The notes: generated by a model not told the origin, from the letters alone. A stretch of 64,000 nucleotides of DNA from Chamaecrista fasciculata (GCA_003254925.1 QANZ01002974.1:73888-137887); one strand, 5' to 3'. Positions 11,540-24,114 are shown, counted from the first letter of the stretch. Translations and numbers: made by a program.

Positions 11540-13017
11540 AGAGGCATGGAAATTGCAGGAAGCACATGGGGTATGTGAAAAATAAGTGGCTACATACGGA
11601 GGTTATACGTATACGGTATATTACAGTTGGCAAGAGGCTTACGTTAGAATCCTAATTCCAAGTACTCAATCAATTCATGTCGGTGTTCAGTGTTGACTGC
11701 TCACTACTCACTTGCTAGGGATCATTCAAATATTTTTAGTATATTTCATTGTTTAAAATTTAATCTGAATTTTTATTGAGGTAAATTTAGACTTAAATCT
11801 TTTACTGTGTAAATACACTTCAATTTAAAAAATAAAGAAAGAAGGAGTAGGCAAGATTTTTAAAATCGGACGGGCCATTGAACCGGATGAAGTAGTGATT
11901 TAAGGTACAATGGTCCAACCGGAGTTCAATTAGAGTCGGACCGTTAATAATTAAATAAATCAAAAATAATAAAATATACTAATAACTATCAATACAATAA
12001 ATTCTTTAAATTTAAACTTGGTTGAGTAAGAAAATGAGGACTAGAAAGATAAAAGATTAAATATTGAAATGAAAACTACCAAATAGTTTATTATTTTAAG
12101 TCTAAACTTAATAAAAAAAATCCTTTAAAATAACATAATTTTAATCCCAAAAAATAAAATAAAATAAACAAAAATATTATGAATCGGTTCAACTTCAAAC
12201 CGTCCGGTTCAAGGCGATTTTCTCAATTTTTGATCGGTTCATCCGCTATATCCAGACGATTTTCTACCTAACTCAGACCGGACCACTAGCCCATTCACCA
12301 TTCAACCATTCAACGGTCCATTTTTAAAACGGTGGGAATAGGATCCGCGTACTTTTCTTTTTAACTTTTTTTTTCTTTCTCTTTAAATTGTAGTGTATTT
12401 ACACAGTAGAGAATCCACTTATAATAAATTCACATATAAGTATAAAAATCTAACAATCAAAATAAAAATTAATTTTATGTTATATTACACTTTTTGATTT
12501 CATATATTAGAAGTGAATTTCAATTAGGATTTTATTTTATTTTTTATGTAAAATTGGTCCTACATATTCTAAGAAAAACTCACTTTGTTTGTGTAGAAGA
12601 ATAAAGGGTTGGAATGGTGAGATCTTCCCGAAGGGACCAAATAGTAAGTGTTGTGAAATTAGTGATGAGGACAATTGATTTTATTTGCATTCTTAATTGG
12701 ATAAAAAAAATCATAAAATTCATAATTATGAATTCATTGCATTCAGACATAAAATGAGAAAGATATGATTAATTTCATTATTTTGCACATAAAATAAAGT
12801 TTTTATTTTTTAAGTTCGATTTAATCTTATTTATTGAGAAATAACTCATTAGAACTTAGAAGTAAAATATAACTTTAGATTAAGTGTATTTGAACTTAAA
12901 ATTAGATAAATATGATCATATTTAATTGTTAGAATAAAAAATAAAAGTTTATTTTTAAATATAGGACCAATTTTGTAAAAATGAAAGTTGAATCTAAACT
13001 TACTGTAAAACCAAAAG
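11540..13017. other. Intergenic, AT-rich, no gene seen
   Basis: A region at about 11870-12340 has scattered GGTTCAA/ACCGG-type words (for example 'gaatcggttcaacttc' near 12181), probably a decayed hAT-like element related to 26813-27543 but too diverged to delimit. Nothing coding is visible. Confidence 0.4.
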
Positions 13018-13515
13018 GGCAAAAGTACTATTTCGTCCCCAAACTTTACACCAACTGTCAATTTCGTCCCCAAACTTTTTTTGCTGTCAACTTCGTCCCC
13101 AAACTTTACACCAACTGTCAATTTCTTCCCCAATCTTTTTTTGCTGTCAATTTCGTCCCCGATCTTTTAGATTTTCGTCAATTTTATCCTTTGACTAACA
13201 TATTTTAATAAATTAACGACATACTGCATCCCTGTTTTTTAATCTAAGTTAGGATTTGAGTTTCTTTTTCTATCAATTTTACATTATATATCGTTAGCCA
13301 CATAGATTTTGTCGTCAATATTTGGCTAAAGTAAGAGCAAAGGATAAAATTGACCAAAATGTGAAAGATTAGGGACGAAATTGACAGCAAAAGAATATTG
13401 TGGACGAAATTGACAACATGTGTAAAGTTTGGAGACAAAATTGACAACAAGAAAAAGATTGAAGACGAAATTGATGGCAAATGTAAAATTTAAGGACAAA
13501 ATGTGTACTTTTGCC
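13018..13515. mobile_element. Foldback element with tandem 'atttcgtccccaaac' units
   Basis: The left arm starts GGCAAAAGTACTATTTCGTC and repeats 'caactgtcaatttcgtccccaaactt' about three times. The right arm carries the inverted form ('gacgaaattgacagcaaa' units) and ends near GTGTACTTTTGCC. It is non-autonomous and has no coding capacity. The overlapping frames at 12849-13133, 12981-13208 and 13244-13480 only translate this repeat. No clean target duplication was found, so the ends are approximate. Confidence 0.6.
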
Positions 13516-13955
13516 GGCCGAAGTATAATTTCCTGGAAGCAACATCAATCACAATTCCCAATTCACAGACTAAGAAGTAAGAAGGGAACGTACCAAGGCG
13601 TGTCGTAGCACACCACATTAGACCATACTTTTTTAATTAAAAAAAAAATCAGACCATACTTTTTTGGATCTTTTAATATCTTGTTATTTTGACTGTCGAG
13701 TTTTGAGTACCGTACTATCGACTACTCAATATAGAGATACGTCGTTCCATATATTAAATTGTTAATTTAGTAAATAAAGAAAGACCAAGTAAATTTTCTC
13801 TTATTTTTTATTTTATAGACTATAGTTTTAAACATGGACGACCAGAAAGGGGTGGAGCCATATAATATAAGATATATATATATTTCCATACTGCATTTCC
13901 AAACGTCCAAGTAACTTTAATATCGTATAATGTTCAATCCATTCTCGCCAGTCAT
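13516..13955. other. Intergenic, no gene seen
   Basis: AT-rich spacer. Nothing recognisable lies between the foldback element and the target duplication of the next LTR element. Confidence 0.35.
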
Positions 13956-14328
13956 TCCTTTGTTGGGCTTAGTCATTGAAAGTCCCACATCGGTTGGGAA
14001 AAACATTGAGGGGGTGTGAGGCTTGTATAAATATGAGTGAGATATGAGCTTCTAAGGCACCACAACTTACATAGAAATCCTAATGGGTGTATTGGGGTTT
14101 GGGTAGTTGTGAGTCATTTTTTAGAGAGGGTTTGCAATTTTCTCCAGTCAAAAATTGTATTGAGGAGGGTTTTTAATTTTTCCGTGCAAAAATTACAAAT
14201 AGTGAATTTTGTCCCAGAGGGGGCCGTGGAGTAGGTCTTGAGGCACCGAACCACGTTAAAGATTTGTGTTCGTTTCTCTGTTTCCTCTTCCTTTATTTCT
14301 TGTGTGGGTTGCGCTTCCGCCCAACAAG

Positions 14329-14340
14329 TGGTATCAGAGC
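14329..14340 (+). other. Primer-binding site (initiator tRNA-Met)
   Basis: TGGTATCAGAGC lies two bases after the left LTR of the 13961-15486 element. It is the classic plant LTR-retrotransposon sequence that pairs with the 3' end of initiator methionyl-tRNA to prime reverse transcription. Confidence 0.9.
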
Positions 14341-14760
14341 TGAGGTTGAAGTCCAGGGAGGAAGAAGGGAGAGGAAGGAGCAAGTGGGTCAGCAAGTCAG
14401 CAGAAGGTTCTGGCACTGCAACATCAAGAGAGGTTGGTTCAGTCTAGCTTTTGATTTTAATTCCAGTTTTGAAGTTAGTTTTCTGGAATTTGGAGTGGTT
14501 GTCTGTTATACTGTTTGTGGTTGTTGGTTGCTTGTGGTGCTGGTTATTGGTTGTTTTCTGTGGTGCTGGTTATTGGTTATCTGTTTATATGATGATGACG
14601 ACCATGAGGTTTTAAAGTTCCGTTATTTTGATGGGAGAGCGGACTTTATGTTGTGGCAATGCATGATTTATGACTATTTGGTTAGAGGGTCTTGAATATG
14701 CATTGTATGATGAGTAATGGTGAGGGTGTTGTGCGCACAACGAGGAGAGGTTGTGCGAGT

Positions 14761-15000
14761 GATGAGATGCTACGTTGGCAACGAGGAGATGCTGCACAAG
14801 CAAGAAGAGATGTCATGCAGGTGAAGAGATATCGTGCTGACGATGCTATGCAAGCGACGAGGGGATGCCACGTATGTGATGAGAGGATACTGTGTTGGTG
14901 ACGAAGAGATGCTACACAAGCAAGAAGAGATGTCATGCAGGTGAAGAGATGCCGTGCTGACGATGTTGTGCAAGCGACGAGGAGATGCCACACAGATTAT
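14761..15000. repeat. Two tandem 120-bp units inside the LTR element
   Basis: The block from 14761 recurs from 14881 with an exact 120-bp offset ('acaagcaagaagagatgtca' at about 14795 and 14915). Each unit itself contains shorter GAGGAGATGC-type words. The unit is non-coding and specific to the interior of this element. Confidence 0.85.
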
Positions 15001-15491
15001 TTGAGGGAGGACTAGAGTGTTCTCCGAGAATAGATGAAGATCAGAAAAGCTGAGAATTTAGAGAGATCAGTTTTGTCTGATAGAGCTTGATTATGTGGGA
15101 CTTTGAATGAAGGGAGGATTTGTTGGGCTTAGTCATTGAAAGTCCCACATCGGTTGGGAAAAACACTGAGGGGGTGTGAGGCTTGTATAAATATGAGTGA
15201 GATATGAGCTTCTAAGGCACCACAACTTACATAGAAATCCTAATGGGTGTATTGGGGTTTGGGTAGTTGTGAGTCATTTTTGAGAGAGGGTTTGCAATTT
15301 TCTCCATTCAAAAATTGTATTGAGGAGGGTTTTTAATTTTTCCGTGCAAAAATTACAAATAGTGAATTTTGTCCCAGAGGGGGCCGTGGAGTAGGTCTTG
15401 AGGCACCGAACCACGTTAAAGATTTGTGTTCGTTTCTCCGTTTCCTCTTCCTTTATTTCTTGTGTGGGTTGCGCTTCCGCCCAACATCCTT

Positions 15492-16618
15492 GTCTTTCGA
15501 ATTTATGGAAAATTGATCTTCTAAAGTTTCTTTCTCTATATTTCTTATGGAATATGAAAAAAAAAATGAAGAGAAAATAAAAGAGTAATAAGAGAGAAAA
15601 AGTAAAAATATGATTTTACATATTTTTATTTTATGAATTTTATATTTTCTCTTCTTGTTTCTTTCTCTCTCTAACTCTACAAGAAATGTAGAGAAAAGAA
15701 CTCTACAAGATCAAATCTCGAATTTATGATATTGGTGAAGCTTCCAAGAGTTTGAGTTTCAAAGATATAAGTCTTTTATTTTTTTTCCATACATATATTT
15801 TGAAGTTAATAAAAGATAAAACAGAAAGAGATCACACCTCTAACTTCTTCATAATAAACCCTTTGATATCATTTGCACTATTATATAGAATATTATGATT
15901 TTCTAATCATGTTTTTAAAAAATCATATATCAATAAAATAGTGAATCTATTTTTTTTTACTTCAAGTATTTGAAATTAAATTGGAAAATAATTTTTATGA
16001 TTTAATCTGTATTTTATAATTTAAAATAATATTAATATAAAAACACTTAAATGTACAAGTATGCCTTTAGAAAGTTTGAACGTAAAGAATAAATAAAAAA
16101 AATAAAAAGAGAAACTCATTCTTTGTTAGAACTGCCTATATAATTACCCTAAAATTGATTGACTATATGCGAAAGTGATAGTGCAATAATTGACCCAAGA
16201 AAATAAAAAAGAATAGTGCAATAAAGGTAGAAGATAATACTGCCACTACCCCATCAATCCATGTGCCAGCAAAGGTATTCTCTTTTCAATTTCATGGTCC
16301 AAAATCCAAATGACACATTCAACAACATTACATCACTCACAATTGTTCAATGACAAAAAAATCATCACATCATTCAACACAATCAATGACAAATTTATTT
16401 TCTTGGGTAACATAGAAACTTAGAAAGTAGTTTAATTTAAACCCGATTCTATATCATGTATTAAAGAAATTTCTTACCAATTCAAAAATTCCATTAGCAA
16501 ACCACACCAACTAACTTGGTTAGAGATTTACTTCACATTAATCATATGATAAAATTAAAATTTAGAAGTTGGATCTTCTCTTCTTTTTTGGGTACAAAGT
16601 TGGATCTTCTCTTTATTA
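15492..16618. other. Intergenic, AT-rich, no gene seen
   Basis: AT-rich DNA with homopolymer runs. No coding region or transposon boundary was recognised. Confidence 0.4.
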
Positions 16619-16638
16619 TTAAAGATCTCTGACATTTT

Positions 16639-16852
16639 TTATTTTATAAATCAAGAGTATCCACCGTCGGGAACGATACTCGTCGGGAACAATGACTAAT
16701 CCCTTCGTCGCGAGTCCTCCACTTAAGGGTAAACGATTGACCACAAAATGTTTTCCATTCACAAAGGATGCTTTCCATTCCCAAAGGTGGGATTCGAACC
16801 CCCACCACTTGGTTAAGGGACCAAGTGAGGAACCGCTAGGTCACACTCATGG
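16639..16852 (-). mobile_element. tRNA-derived SINE, minus orientation
   Basis: Read on the minus strand, a tRNA-like head has a box A-like GTGACCTAGCGG near 16838 and a perfect box B, GGTTCGAATCCC, near 16796. The 3' part contains 'gtttacccttaagtggagga'-type sequence. The flanks share an imperfect repeat of about 20 bp ('ttaaagatctctgacatttt' at 16619-16638; 'ttaaagaactgtgacatttt' at 16853-16872), consistent with target-primed insertion. It contains no protein gene. Confidence 0.7.
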
Positions 16853-16872
16853 TTAAAGAACTGTGACATTTT

Positions 16873-18353
16873 ATTAATACACAACACAATTACAAAGTAC
16901 ATTAACTTCGTAAGCATTGATTAGGTTCAACACGAAAAACAAATTGCATGATTAAGGACGCTTCTGAAATTTTCTGGGAGGAAAAAAAAGAGGAAAAGAC
17001 CTTACGCCACTTGAAAAATCATTTAAGAATTAAGACTAAACATATAAACTAAGCATGGAGTTTATTGAAAATCTTTCATAGAAGAATTTAAATAGAAAAA
17101 TATTGCAGTACTCTACAATATAGGTGACTGGATATCATTTTGGAACCGGAAAATACATTTCAACCTTTTAAGTTTTAACTATAATCTAATTATTCTATAA
17201 AAAAACTATAATCTAAGTATAATAATAATAAATGAATTGTTATGTAATACTTCACTAAAAATGAAACAAACAAAGTAAGTTATGACTTTGAATGTCTATA
17301 TTATATACTAAAATGAACTTGTAAGTCTTCAAAATCATATTCTATAATATGTTTAACTTGTTAGAAAAAAACAAAAGAGCACCTTTCAATTACCAACTTT
17401 TGATAATGATACTTTAAAAAAAAAAGAGACAGACTTCTTGCAATAAAGGCGAAAAAAGTATTTCATTTTAAAGTTAAGATATTAATATTGTAACTAAGCT
17501 ATATTTTTATGGGAATGAAATATCCTTCCCCCTATATTTATTTAGGGCCAAAAATCACTAAGTACCTAAAAGTCCGAAACCACAATTTCATTTATTTTAT
17601 AACGAACACACACTTTAAGTTTTCTATTCGGGAAAATGTAGTACAAAATCTTCAATGCTGAATTTCAGTTTCATCAACCACAAAAAAAATACTTTGTTCT
17701 AAATTAAGAGATAGCACATTCAAGTAATAGAATCAAGAAAATAGAAGACAACGAGTATTAGATCCATAAAAAATTAAAAAGAATGAAAAAAAACTCAGAC
17801 TCATAAATTTCAATCTTAAAAAAGAACTTAATACATCCTGCAGTATATTAGAGGTACTAAAGCAAAATCAAGCATATATAAAGTATAAACACTAATGATG
17901 TGGGCATATGTAATATACAATAAGGATAACAGCAAACTCTGAAAGAAAGAACAAAACAAAACAAAGTAGTGAAATACTAAAGAAAACAAGAAATACTCGG
18001 AGCATCCCAATGAGGAACGACAATAGCTAACCAGTAATATCAGATCCGCAATCTAAAACGCAGAACCAAAAGCTAACATTAGATATAGTCAAATTATGGG
18101 TACAGCAATCTAAGAGAAGAACGGTAACAAACAACTGTCAAACCTAAAAGCCAAGTCCACAACAAAGTTCAGAACAAGATCTTTGAAACCTTCAAATCCC
18201 AAAACATCACTTCCAATCAGCGAAGTCCACAATTCATCACATTGAAAAACACAAACTAAACTGTCAAATGCCCGAAATTCAAGGAACAAGGATCATGTAT
18301 TGATATGACAGACAAAGCCTGCAAATATATTAATGGAAATAGCTTACCTGGCG
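16873..18353. other. Intergenic, no gene recognised
   Basis: AT-rich DNA with no supported gene. The segment 17830-18350 is less AT-biased and could be transcribed with the minus-strand frame at 18354-18454, but I could not build a credible exon chain. Confidence 0.3.
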
Positions 18354-18454
18354 TATGGAGATATATCAAATTTAATACGCACCACCCATCTATTTCTTTG
18401 CTCTAAACCCTTCAAATGAAACAAAAGAACAGTTCCAAAATTCGCCGGAATCAT
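18354..18454 (-). other. Unassigned open segment ending in a splice-donor-like site
   Basis: On the minus strand an ATG at 18454 opens a frame that starts MIPANF and ends near ISPYA. It runs to a consensus-like donor AG|GTAAGC at 18353. I do not recognise the peptide and found no matching downstream exon. It may be an upstream leader exon, a fragment of a decayed gene, or chance. Confidence 0.2.
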
Positions 18455-18532
18455 ATTTGTAATGTATTATATGTCCTATAGGTGTATAGCAATCATATTT
18501 TTAATGTATTATATGTCCTATAGGTGTATAGC
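18449..18532. repeat. Two tandem 42-bp units
   Basis: The unit starting AATCATATTT and ending GTGTATAGC occurs at 18449-18490 and 18491-18532 with one visible difference. It overlaps the start of the unassigned minus-strand frame. Confidence 0.85.
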
Positions 18533-19254
18533 TATAGGTGCAGCGTAGAGCTTGCAAGATCATCTACAAAACTTAGGCACTGGACATGCTAACAGAAGAA
18601 GCAGGTAATTAGAACACACAGAGATACAGTTAACCAGATTAGTACTGAAAAGGTCAACTACAAGATGAATAGAAAGGCAAGTAACCACCTTTGAGATTAG
18701 GAAAATGACGAATCTTAAAATTGAGCAACAAGTTCACATACAAAGGGTCAATCTTTCTGAAATGAAGACCTTTTTTAGATCAACTATGGCGAATCCCATG
18801 AGATGGATTTTCAACACAATAATCAGGTTGAAAACTTGGTGCATCAAAATAAATATAAGCTTTACAAACAAAATGAACAAAGAATGGATCTTAATGCATC
18901 TTGTTACAAAATAGGAAATTACAACACGAAAACAATCATCAAATGCACACGGACCTTCACCTGATATCATAAAAATTATTAAGCATAAGTACATAACCCT
19001 CAAACCAAAAAGCTAAGCGGATGAAGAAAGTAGTACTATTCAACTATCATACATGTGTAGTTGATTTCCTGCTCGGGACATCAAATCTTTCACAAGCAAA
19101 ACATGCAAGTCAAGTGTCACAATTGATCACAAGGAAAGCAGTACAACAGTAATAAGAAAGTATGATATAAACAATTTCCTTTTTTACCAAAGAGAAAACA
19201 AGGAGAAATTACTAAATTTCTGTTAGCAGTCTCAGACTCTCAGCTCTATCCAAT

Positions 19255-19944
19255 CTATTGCCAAATAAATGCAAGAAAGACACAAAAGCCAACGAGCAGA
19301 AGCAGCCTCTTCAAATAGTAATCTTGTTGTCCCTGACCTGTATACTGAGGATATCCATGAGCATGGCCACCGTGAAATGAATGGGAATACCCATAAGGAA
19401 AACCAGTTGCTCCACCATACATTGCCCCATCATGAAACCCATGCAATTGGAAGTTAAATAAAGATGGTATAAAACCACCAAATGCTGCTGACAACGTGAA
19501 ATTCCCAAATCTTGCAGTTGCCATGGGGGGAAACCCTCCTAACCCGCCCGAGAACCCAAACCCATGTTGATGAAAATGATTTGATTCTGGTGGGGGAGCA
19601 GTTTCAGGTCTCTGACCAGCCGGGCGATGTGGGATATTAACACCGGGGATAGACTTTGATCTTGGGTCAGTTGATGTCTTCCCTCTCCCATACAAGGGAA
19701 CCAATTTGTCCTCCTCAATGAGGGCCTTGCACACTGGGCACTCTCTTGACTGTGAATGAAAGTGAAGCCATTTGTAAAGACAAGGCCAGCAGAAAAGATG
19801 ACCACATAAAGTAATTATTGGATCTTGAGCTAAGTCAAAGCAAATGTTGCATTCAAAATTGCCCGCATCATTGTTATTATTGTTGCTGGCGCAAGAAGGG
19901 CTTGGGGGCGACCTGCTTGTTGATTCCCCAAACCCACTTGTCAT
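19255..19944 (-). CDS. Tail-anchored RING E3 ubiquitin ligase, RNF5/RNF185 type
   Basis: An intact frame of 229 residues sits in one coding exon. A C3HC4 RING finger lies at residues 32-72, with ligands C32, C35, C47, H49, C52, C55, C69 and C72. It is followed by the conserved LVPLYGRG segment, a Gly/Phe/His-rich middle, and one hydrophobic segment at about 208-228 that should anchor the protein in the ER membrane by its C-terminus. Animal RNF5/RNF185 and plant RMA proteins of this plan ubiquitinate misfolded or regulated membrane proteins, and that role is family knowledge. The base before the ATG is the end of a splice acceptor (TTTTACAG|ATG). A donor at 20511 suggests a 5'UTR intron of about 567 bp, with the leader exon upstream of it. 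The likely Arabidopsis counterpart, from memory, is At1g19310. Confidence 0.92.
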   Translation of the reverse strand: MTSGFGESTSRSPPSPSCASNNNNNDAGNFECNICFDLAQDPIITLCGHLFCWPCLYKWLHFHSQSRECPVCKALIEEDKLVPLYGRGKTSTDPRSKSIPGVNIPHRPAGQRPETAPPPESNHFHQHGFGFSGGLGGFPPMATARFGNFTLSAAFGGFIPSLFNFQLHGFHDGAMYGGATGFPYGYSHSFHGGHAHGYPQYTGQGQQDYYLKRLLLLVGFCVFLAFIWQ

Positions 19945-20511
19945 CTGTAAAACCCACCTTCAGATCCCTATACAAGCCATATCAAACCGGTTATACAAGA
20001 TAGCCATCATATACACACACAAATTTTAGGGTTTTAGGGGTGGGTACTCAAATTTAAGATGTTAGTTGTAATATATTTCGAAACCAAAAGCTCTTCCATC
20101 GTTTACGCACAAGCAATTACAATTTCATAGACGTAAAATCAGGCTCTTCTTCACCGAAGACCCATGGACGGGATCGAACGAAACTTTCAATTACATGAAT
20201 TTAAAAAAAGTTACAATTATATTGAACATAAATACAGAATAAATCAAACAAAAAGCTCGATGGGCGAATTTTGCGAAATTTTGACAAAGCCCGTTCTAAT
20301 AACCTAACAAAGAACAAAAAAAAAACTAGTCAAATACAAATTCTCACACTCCCGTATGTGGATTCATCGTGATATCCAATTTATACACAATTTCCAAGGT
20401 GGAATTCCAGAATCAGGAAAGGAGCACATCATCAGGGTTTACAGAATCTGGCGATTGTAATTAAAGAAAACAAAATCGAAATCACAGGGGGGAAACAGTT
20501 AAATTACGAAC
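19945..20511 (-). other. Probable 5'UTR intron of the RING gene
   Basis: On the minus strand the segment starts GTTCGTAA after CAG and ends TTTTACAG directly before the start codon, so it obeys GT-AG. It is AT-rich and lacks a conserved frame. The leader exon would begin at 20512 and extend to about 20620. This is a prediction from splice signals only. Confidence 0.55.
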
Positions 20512-20876
20512 CTGGAAGAAGAAATAGTGACGGATCAATCCTCAAAGTCAAACCAGAAGAAGGTGGATAACAGAAATTACGAAGCGGAATGAATCGCAAA
20601 GGTATATCAAAGTGGAAGACCGACGATGAAAAAGTGATTTTGTTGAGACTTTGAGAATGTGATTCCTTTACCATATTTACCGCGTGCGTGCGTGGCGTGA
20701 TGCGTTGGAATTAGCACATTGAGGAACAATCCAGCTGGCGTAATATTAGTGGCTCCCTGTTTGTTTTCACACTGACAATTGAGAAAAAAGAAGGTTAGAT
20801 AGATGAATTTATCTAGATTGATTTCCAACTAATTAAATGAGATCAATGTACAATATCGCAGTCATTAAACTTTTTT

Positions 20877-21318
20877 GGTTAAAGTGTACATTTGGTCCCA
20901 TAAATTTTTCTAAGGTCTCAATTTGGTCCCATAACTTTTTTTGTTGCACTATTGGTTCAATATCTTTTGCTCAAGTTGTAGATTTGGTTTCATGTTACAC
21001 TTTTGGTCCAATATCTTTAGGTCATGTTGCAGAATTGGTTCTATATCTTTTAGTCATGTTGCATAATTGGTCTCATATCTTTGGGTCAAGTGCATAATTG
21101 GTCTCATATCTTTAGATCAAGTGGGACTAGTGGTGAAACTTTTTGCAAAAGTATGAGACTAATTCTGTAGCCTAACCAAAAGATATGTGACTAAAAGTGA
21201 TACGGGACCAAATCTGTAACTTTTTGCAAAGATATGGGACCAAAAGTGCAACAGAAAAAGTTATGGGACCAAATTGAGACCTAAGTAAAAGTTATAGGAC
21301 CAAAAGTGCACTTTGACT
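20877..21318. mobile_element. Mutator-type MITE with 9-bp target duplication
   Basis: The inverted ends are GGTTAAAGTGTACATTTGGT on the left and ...AAGTGCACTTTGACT on the right. The 9-bp duplication AACTTTTTT is at 20868-20876 and 21319-21327. The inside is a run of 'ttggtctcatatctttgggtca'-like units, in one orientation on the left and inverted on the right. The frame at 20837-21097 translates this repeat and is not a gene. Confidence 0.75.
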
Positions 21319-21547
21319 AACTTTTTTTATAGACAGTCAAAAAATAATAAGTTATGTGATGGATTTTATTTTATATTTAAAAATTACAAAAACTAGTCTT
21401 CTTACAAAAATATTTTAGTTAAATTAGTCTTTTTGCTTTTTTTTAATGGAAAATTAGTCTTTTTGTTAAATTAAGCAACAAATGAATTAGGTTAAAATGC
21501 AGAAAATATCCTAATCATTATGCAAAAAATATCATGAATTTTTAAAA

Positions 21548-22289
21548 GAGGAAACTGCATTTACCTACCTTGAACTATATGTTCAATTGCAAAATCCTCC
21601 CTAATTTATCAAAAATAGCAATTAACCTCATAATCTATTAATTTCGTAGCAATGCCCCCAGCCGTTAATAACACCGTTATCTTTTTATCTTTTTAAGTCC
21701 ATGTAACTTGTATAAATACTTTATAAAATGGTCAAATGAGATAATTACCCTTATAATGATTTAAATTTATAATTTAAAAAATACATCATACATTTTTATT
21801 TTAAATCTTTTTACAAGCTTATTTTTATTTTATTTTATTATGTTCTATTTTTAAAAAATGAACAATAGTATAAATTACTTACATGGTGAAGGGATACTCT
21901 AAGTCGATTCTTGTTTTCCGAAGACTCTCCCATAATAAAGTTCAGAAAGTTCTGATTGATAATTTAGTCGCAAGATAAGAGATGAATATAGTTTTGATCT
22001 TTTTAATTAGAGTTACCAACATTCAATATAAATTTTAGATACAAGATATTTAAATTAGAAAATTAGCTAGATATAAGGGTACTTAGGTCACTCAAAATTA
22101 TTTGATAATTTTATAAAACATATGCAACTCACATGGGATTTAAAAGATATAAAAGATAATGGTATTACTAATGGTGAAGATAAATTGCTATGAAATTAAT
22201 AGATTAGGGAGTTAATTGTTATTTTTGATAGATTTAGGGGGACATTGCAATTGAATACATAATTCAGGGTGGATAAATGCAATTTTTCC
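21548..22289. mobile_element. Inverted-repeat element, 742 bp, probably Mutator-type
   Basis: The left end, GAGGAAACTGCATTTACC, and the right end, ...GGATAAATGCAATTTTTCC, are imperfect inverted repeats that extend more than 100 bp inwards ('caaaatcctccctaatttat' against its inverse near 22215). Flanking TTTTTAAAA (21539-21547) and TTTTTAAGA (22290-22298) agree at 8 of 9 bases. There is no coding capacity. Confidence 0.6.
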
Positions 22290-22298
22290 TTTTTAAGA

Positions 22299-24110
22299 AT
22301 GACAAAAAATCATATGAATTTTTAATTGTGTGAATAATTTTCATCAAAACCTTTATATTTTCTTTTTAATTTTGTACAAATTTCTTTTTAATTTAGAGTT
22401 TGAAGTTTTGTTTAGCTTTTTTTTTTTTGGATACAAGACAAGGCCTAGACTACATAAAGCATATTATTTAAACTAGAACTGAAAATGCGTAAAAAACGGA
22501 TGAGATTAAAGTGATGGGGCGTCGCATTGAAAAAGAAGAAATTGAATATTGAGAATTGTAACTCTGGATTTCTCTATAATTAGTGAAATTTTAGTCATTT
22601 GATTTCATCTCATTCATTAAGATTTTAACATGTGGCGGTCTGTTTTTAAAACGTACTCTTTCATCAAATGAAACGATACATTTTGATGTGTTAATCTATA
22701 AGACAAAATTAAATGTAGAGAATTTCACGACGATCAATCCAAATTAGAAAAAGAGCTTGAGGTTTTGAAACTTCTCCTTTCTCTCAAAATCTCCCGCCAA
22801 AAATGAGAATAGAACAAATATGTCATTTCTAGCCACAACATCTTACATAGGAATTCATGATGGGCTTTGGCTGTGCAATTCATTTGGTTGTCACTAAGGT
22901 TGTTTCCTATGTTTCGTTACTAAACATATATAGAATAGAACTTGAATAAAAGTTCAAAATTTCTGGCCTACAACATTTGGTTTTCCTCTTTTAATTTAGT
23001 ATCATTACATTACAACATGGATGTGTTTTTGGTTTCTCAGATGGCCAAGAGCAGAGGGTATTCCCTGCATTTAACAATTTGGTAGCTAGCAAGACCACGG
23101 AGGGTGAGGAGGTTGAATTTCTCCTAGGTGTATATATTATTTAAAATATGATTTGTGCTTGTGCTCTTAGTTTTTTTTTTTCCCGTGACATGGGTTCTAG
23201 AAATGATAAAAGATGTTGGAATCACGATCAAAATTGATAGTAACAGCTTTGGACTGTTATGTCATTACTTCATAATTTGTCACTGTTAGTAGGCATGACC
23301 AAAGGGCTAATTAATGATTCTCACATGTTCAGACTCAATGAATCACCCACAAACATTTTTTTCTTCCCTCTCTATTTTAAGGGAAGAGTGTGGGAATGTT
23401 GCCATTGTCAAGAGATGTCAATAAGTGGAATGCCCAATGGGTTGCTACATTTTTGTGGACACGTGGTAGAATTTTGAGTGATTCAATAAATGGACAGTTG
23501 ATATTGAACAAAATGCAAAAATTGCACCCTCTTTACTTGGTTTCGAACGAAATCCAATTAGTTTTCAATTTTAATTGTTTGTTATGTTTAAAAAAAGTCA
23601 AAATACGTACACGTGCCTTACATATTTTGTGATATTATATAATAATAAATAATAAATGTCACCGTCCACCGCCACCTGAACAGACCAATCCAGTGTCCAC
23701 ATTTTTAAAATGTGCTCTTATCTTCTAGACTATGATGGTGTAGAGAAGGACAGAATTATAGAAATTGAAGTACACAAGAGAAATTTAATAAGATTAAGTA
23801 AGCTGAAAATATAATTGGGTTTGAGTTTTGTTAGTTAATTAATTAATTAGTTAGCAACAAAACTTTGTAATTTGAAGCCGCTGAAGCTGAAGACATAGAC
23901 ACAAATATATATATCTCTGGTCCAAATTAAGAGAGGCAGTCTCAGGTCAATTACAACCAGAAAGCCACTCTAGAAATCACTGATTATCAATTTCTTATTA
24001 TACTAAGCACATCATCATACACATATTATTAGCTATAACATTTACACACAAGTCACAACACAAGAGCAAGAGATTATTCACGGATTATAGATCATATTCA
24101 AGTTTTATTC
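22299..24110. other. Intergenic and promoter side of the ELO-like gene
   Basis: No gene is supported. Short frames near 23259-23632 have no domain. Close to the ELO-like gene, an ATATATATA run at 23905-23914 lies about 200 bp before the start codon and may serve as the TATA region. Confidence 0.35.
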
Positions 24111-24114
24111 CTTA

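Larger units (their letters stand above)
13961..15486 (+). mobile_element. Complete small LTR element (TRIM/LARD-like)
   Basis: Two 366-bp LTRs (13961-14326 and 15121-15486) both start TGTTGGGCTTAG and end CGCCCAACA. By eye they differ at about four positions, so the insertion is recent. The element is flanked by the 5-bp duplication TCCTT (13956-13960, 15487-15491). Directly after the left LTR is the primer-binding site TGGTATCAGAGC (14329-14340), complementary to initiator tRNA-Met, and a purine tract (GAAGGGAGGA) precedes the right LTR. The 794-bp interior has no intact gene. A short stretch near 14610-14690 reads like the first residues of a Copia gag (FDG...ADF.LWQ), and two 120-bp tandem repeats lie at 14761-15000. 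Movement would need proteins supplied by another element. Confidence 0.93.

Noticed and set aside
14238..14695. Open frames in the LTR and interior of the small LTR element
   Set aside because: The frames overlap each other and the LTR. Only the short gag-like stretch has any protein resemblance, and it is followed by a stop.
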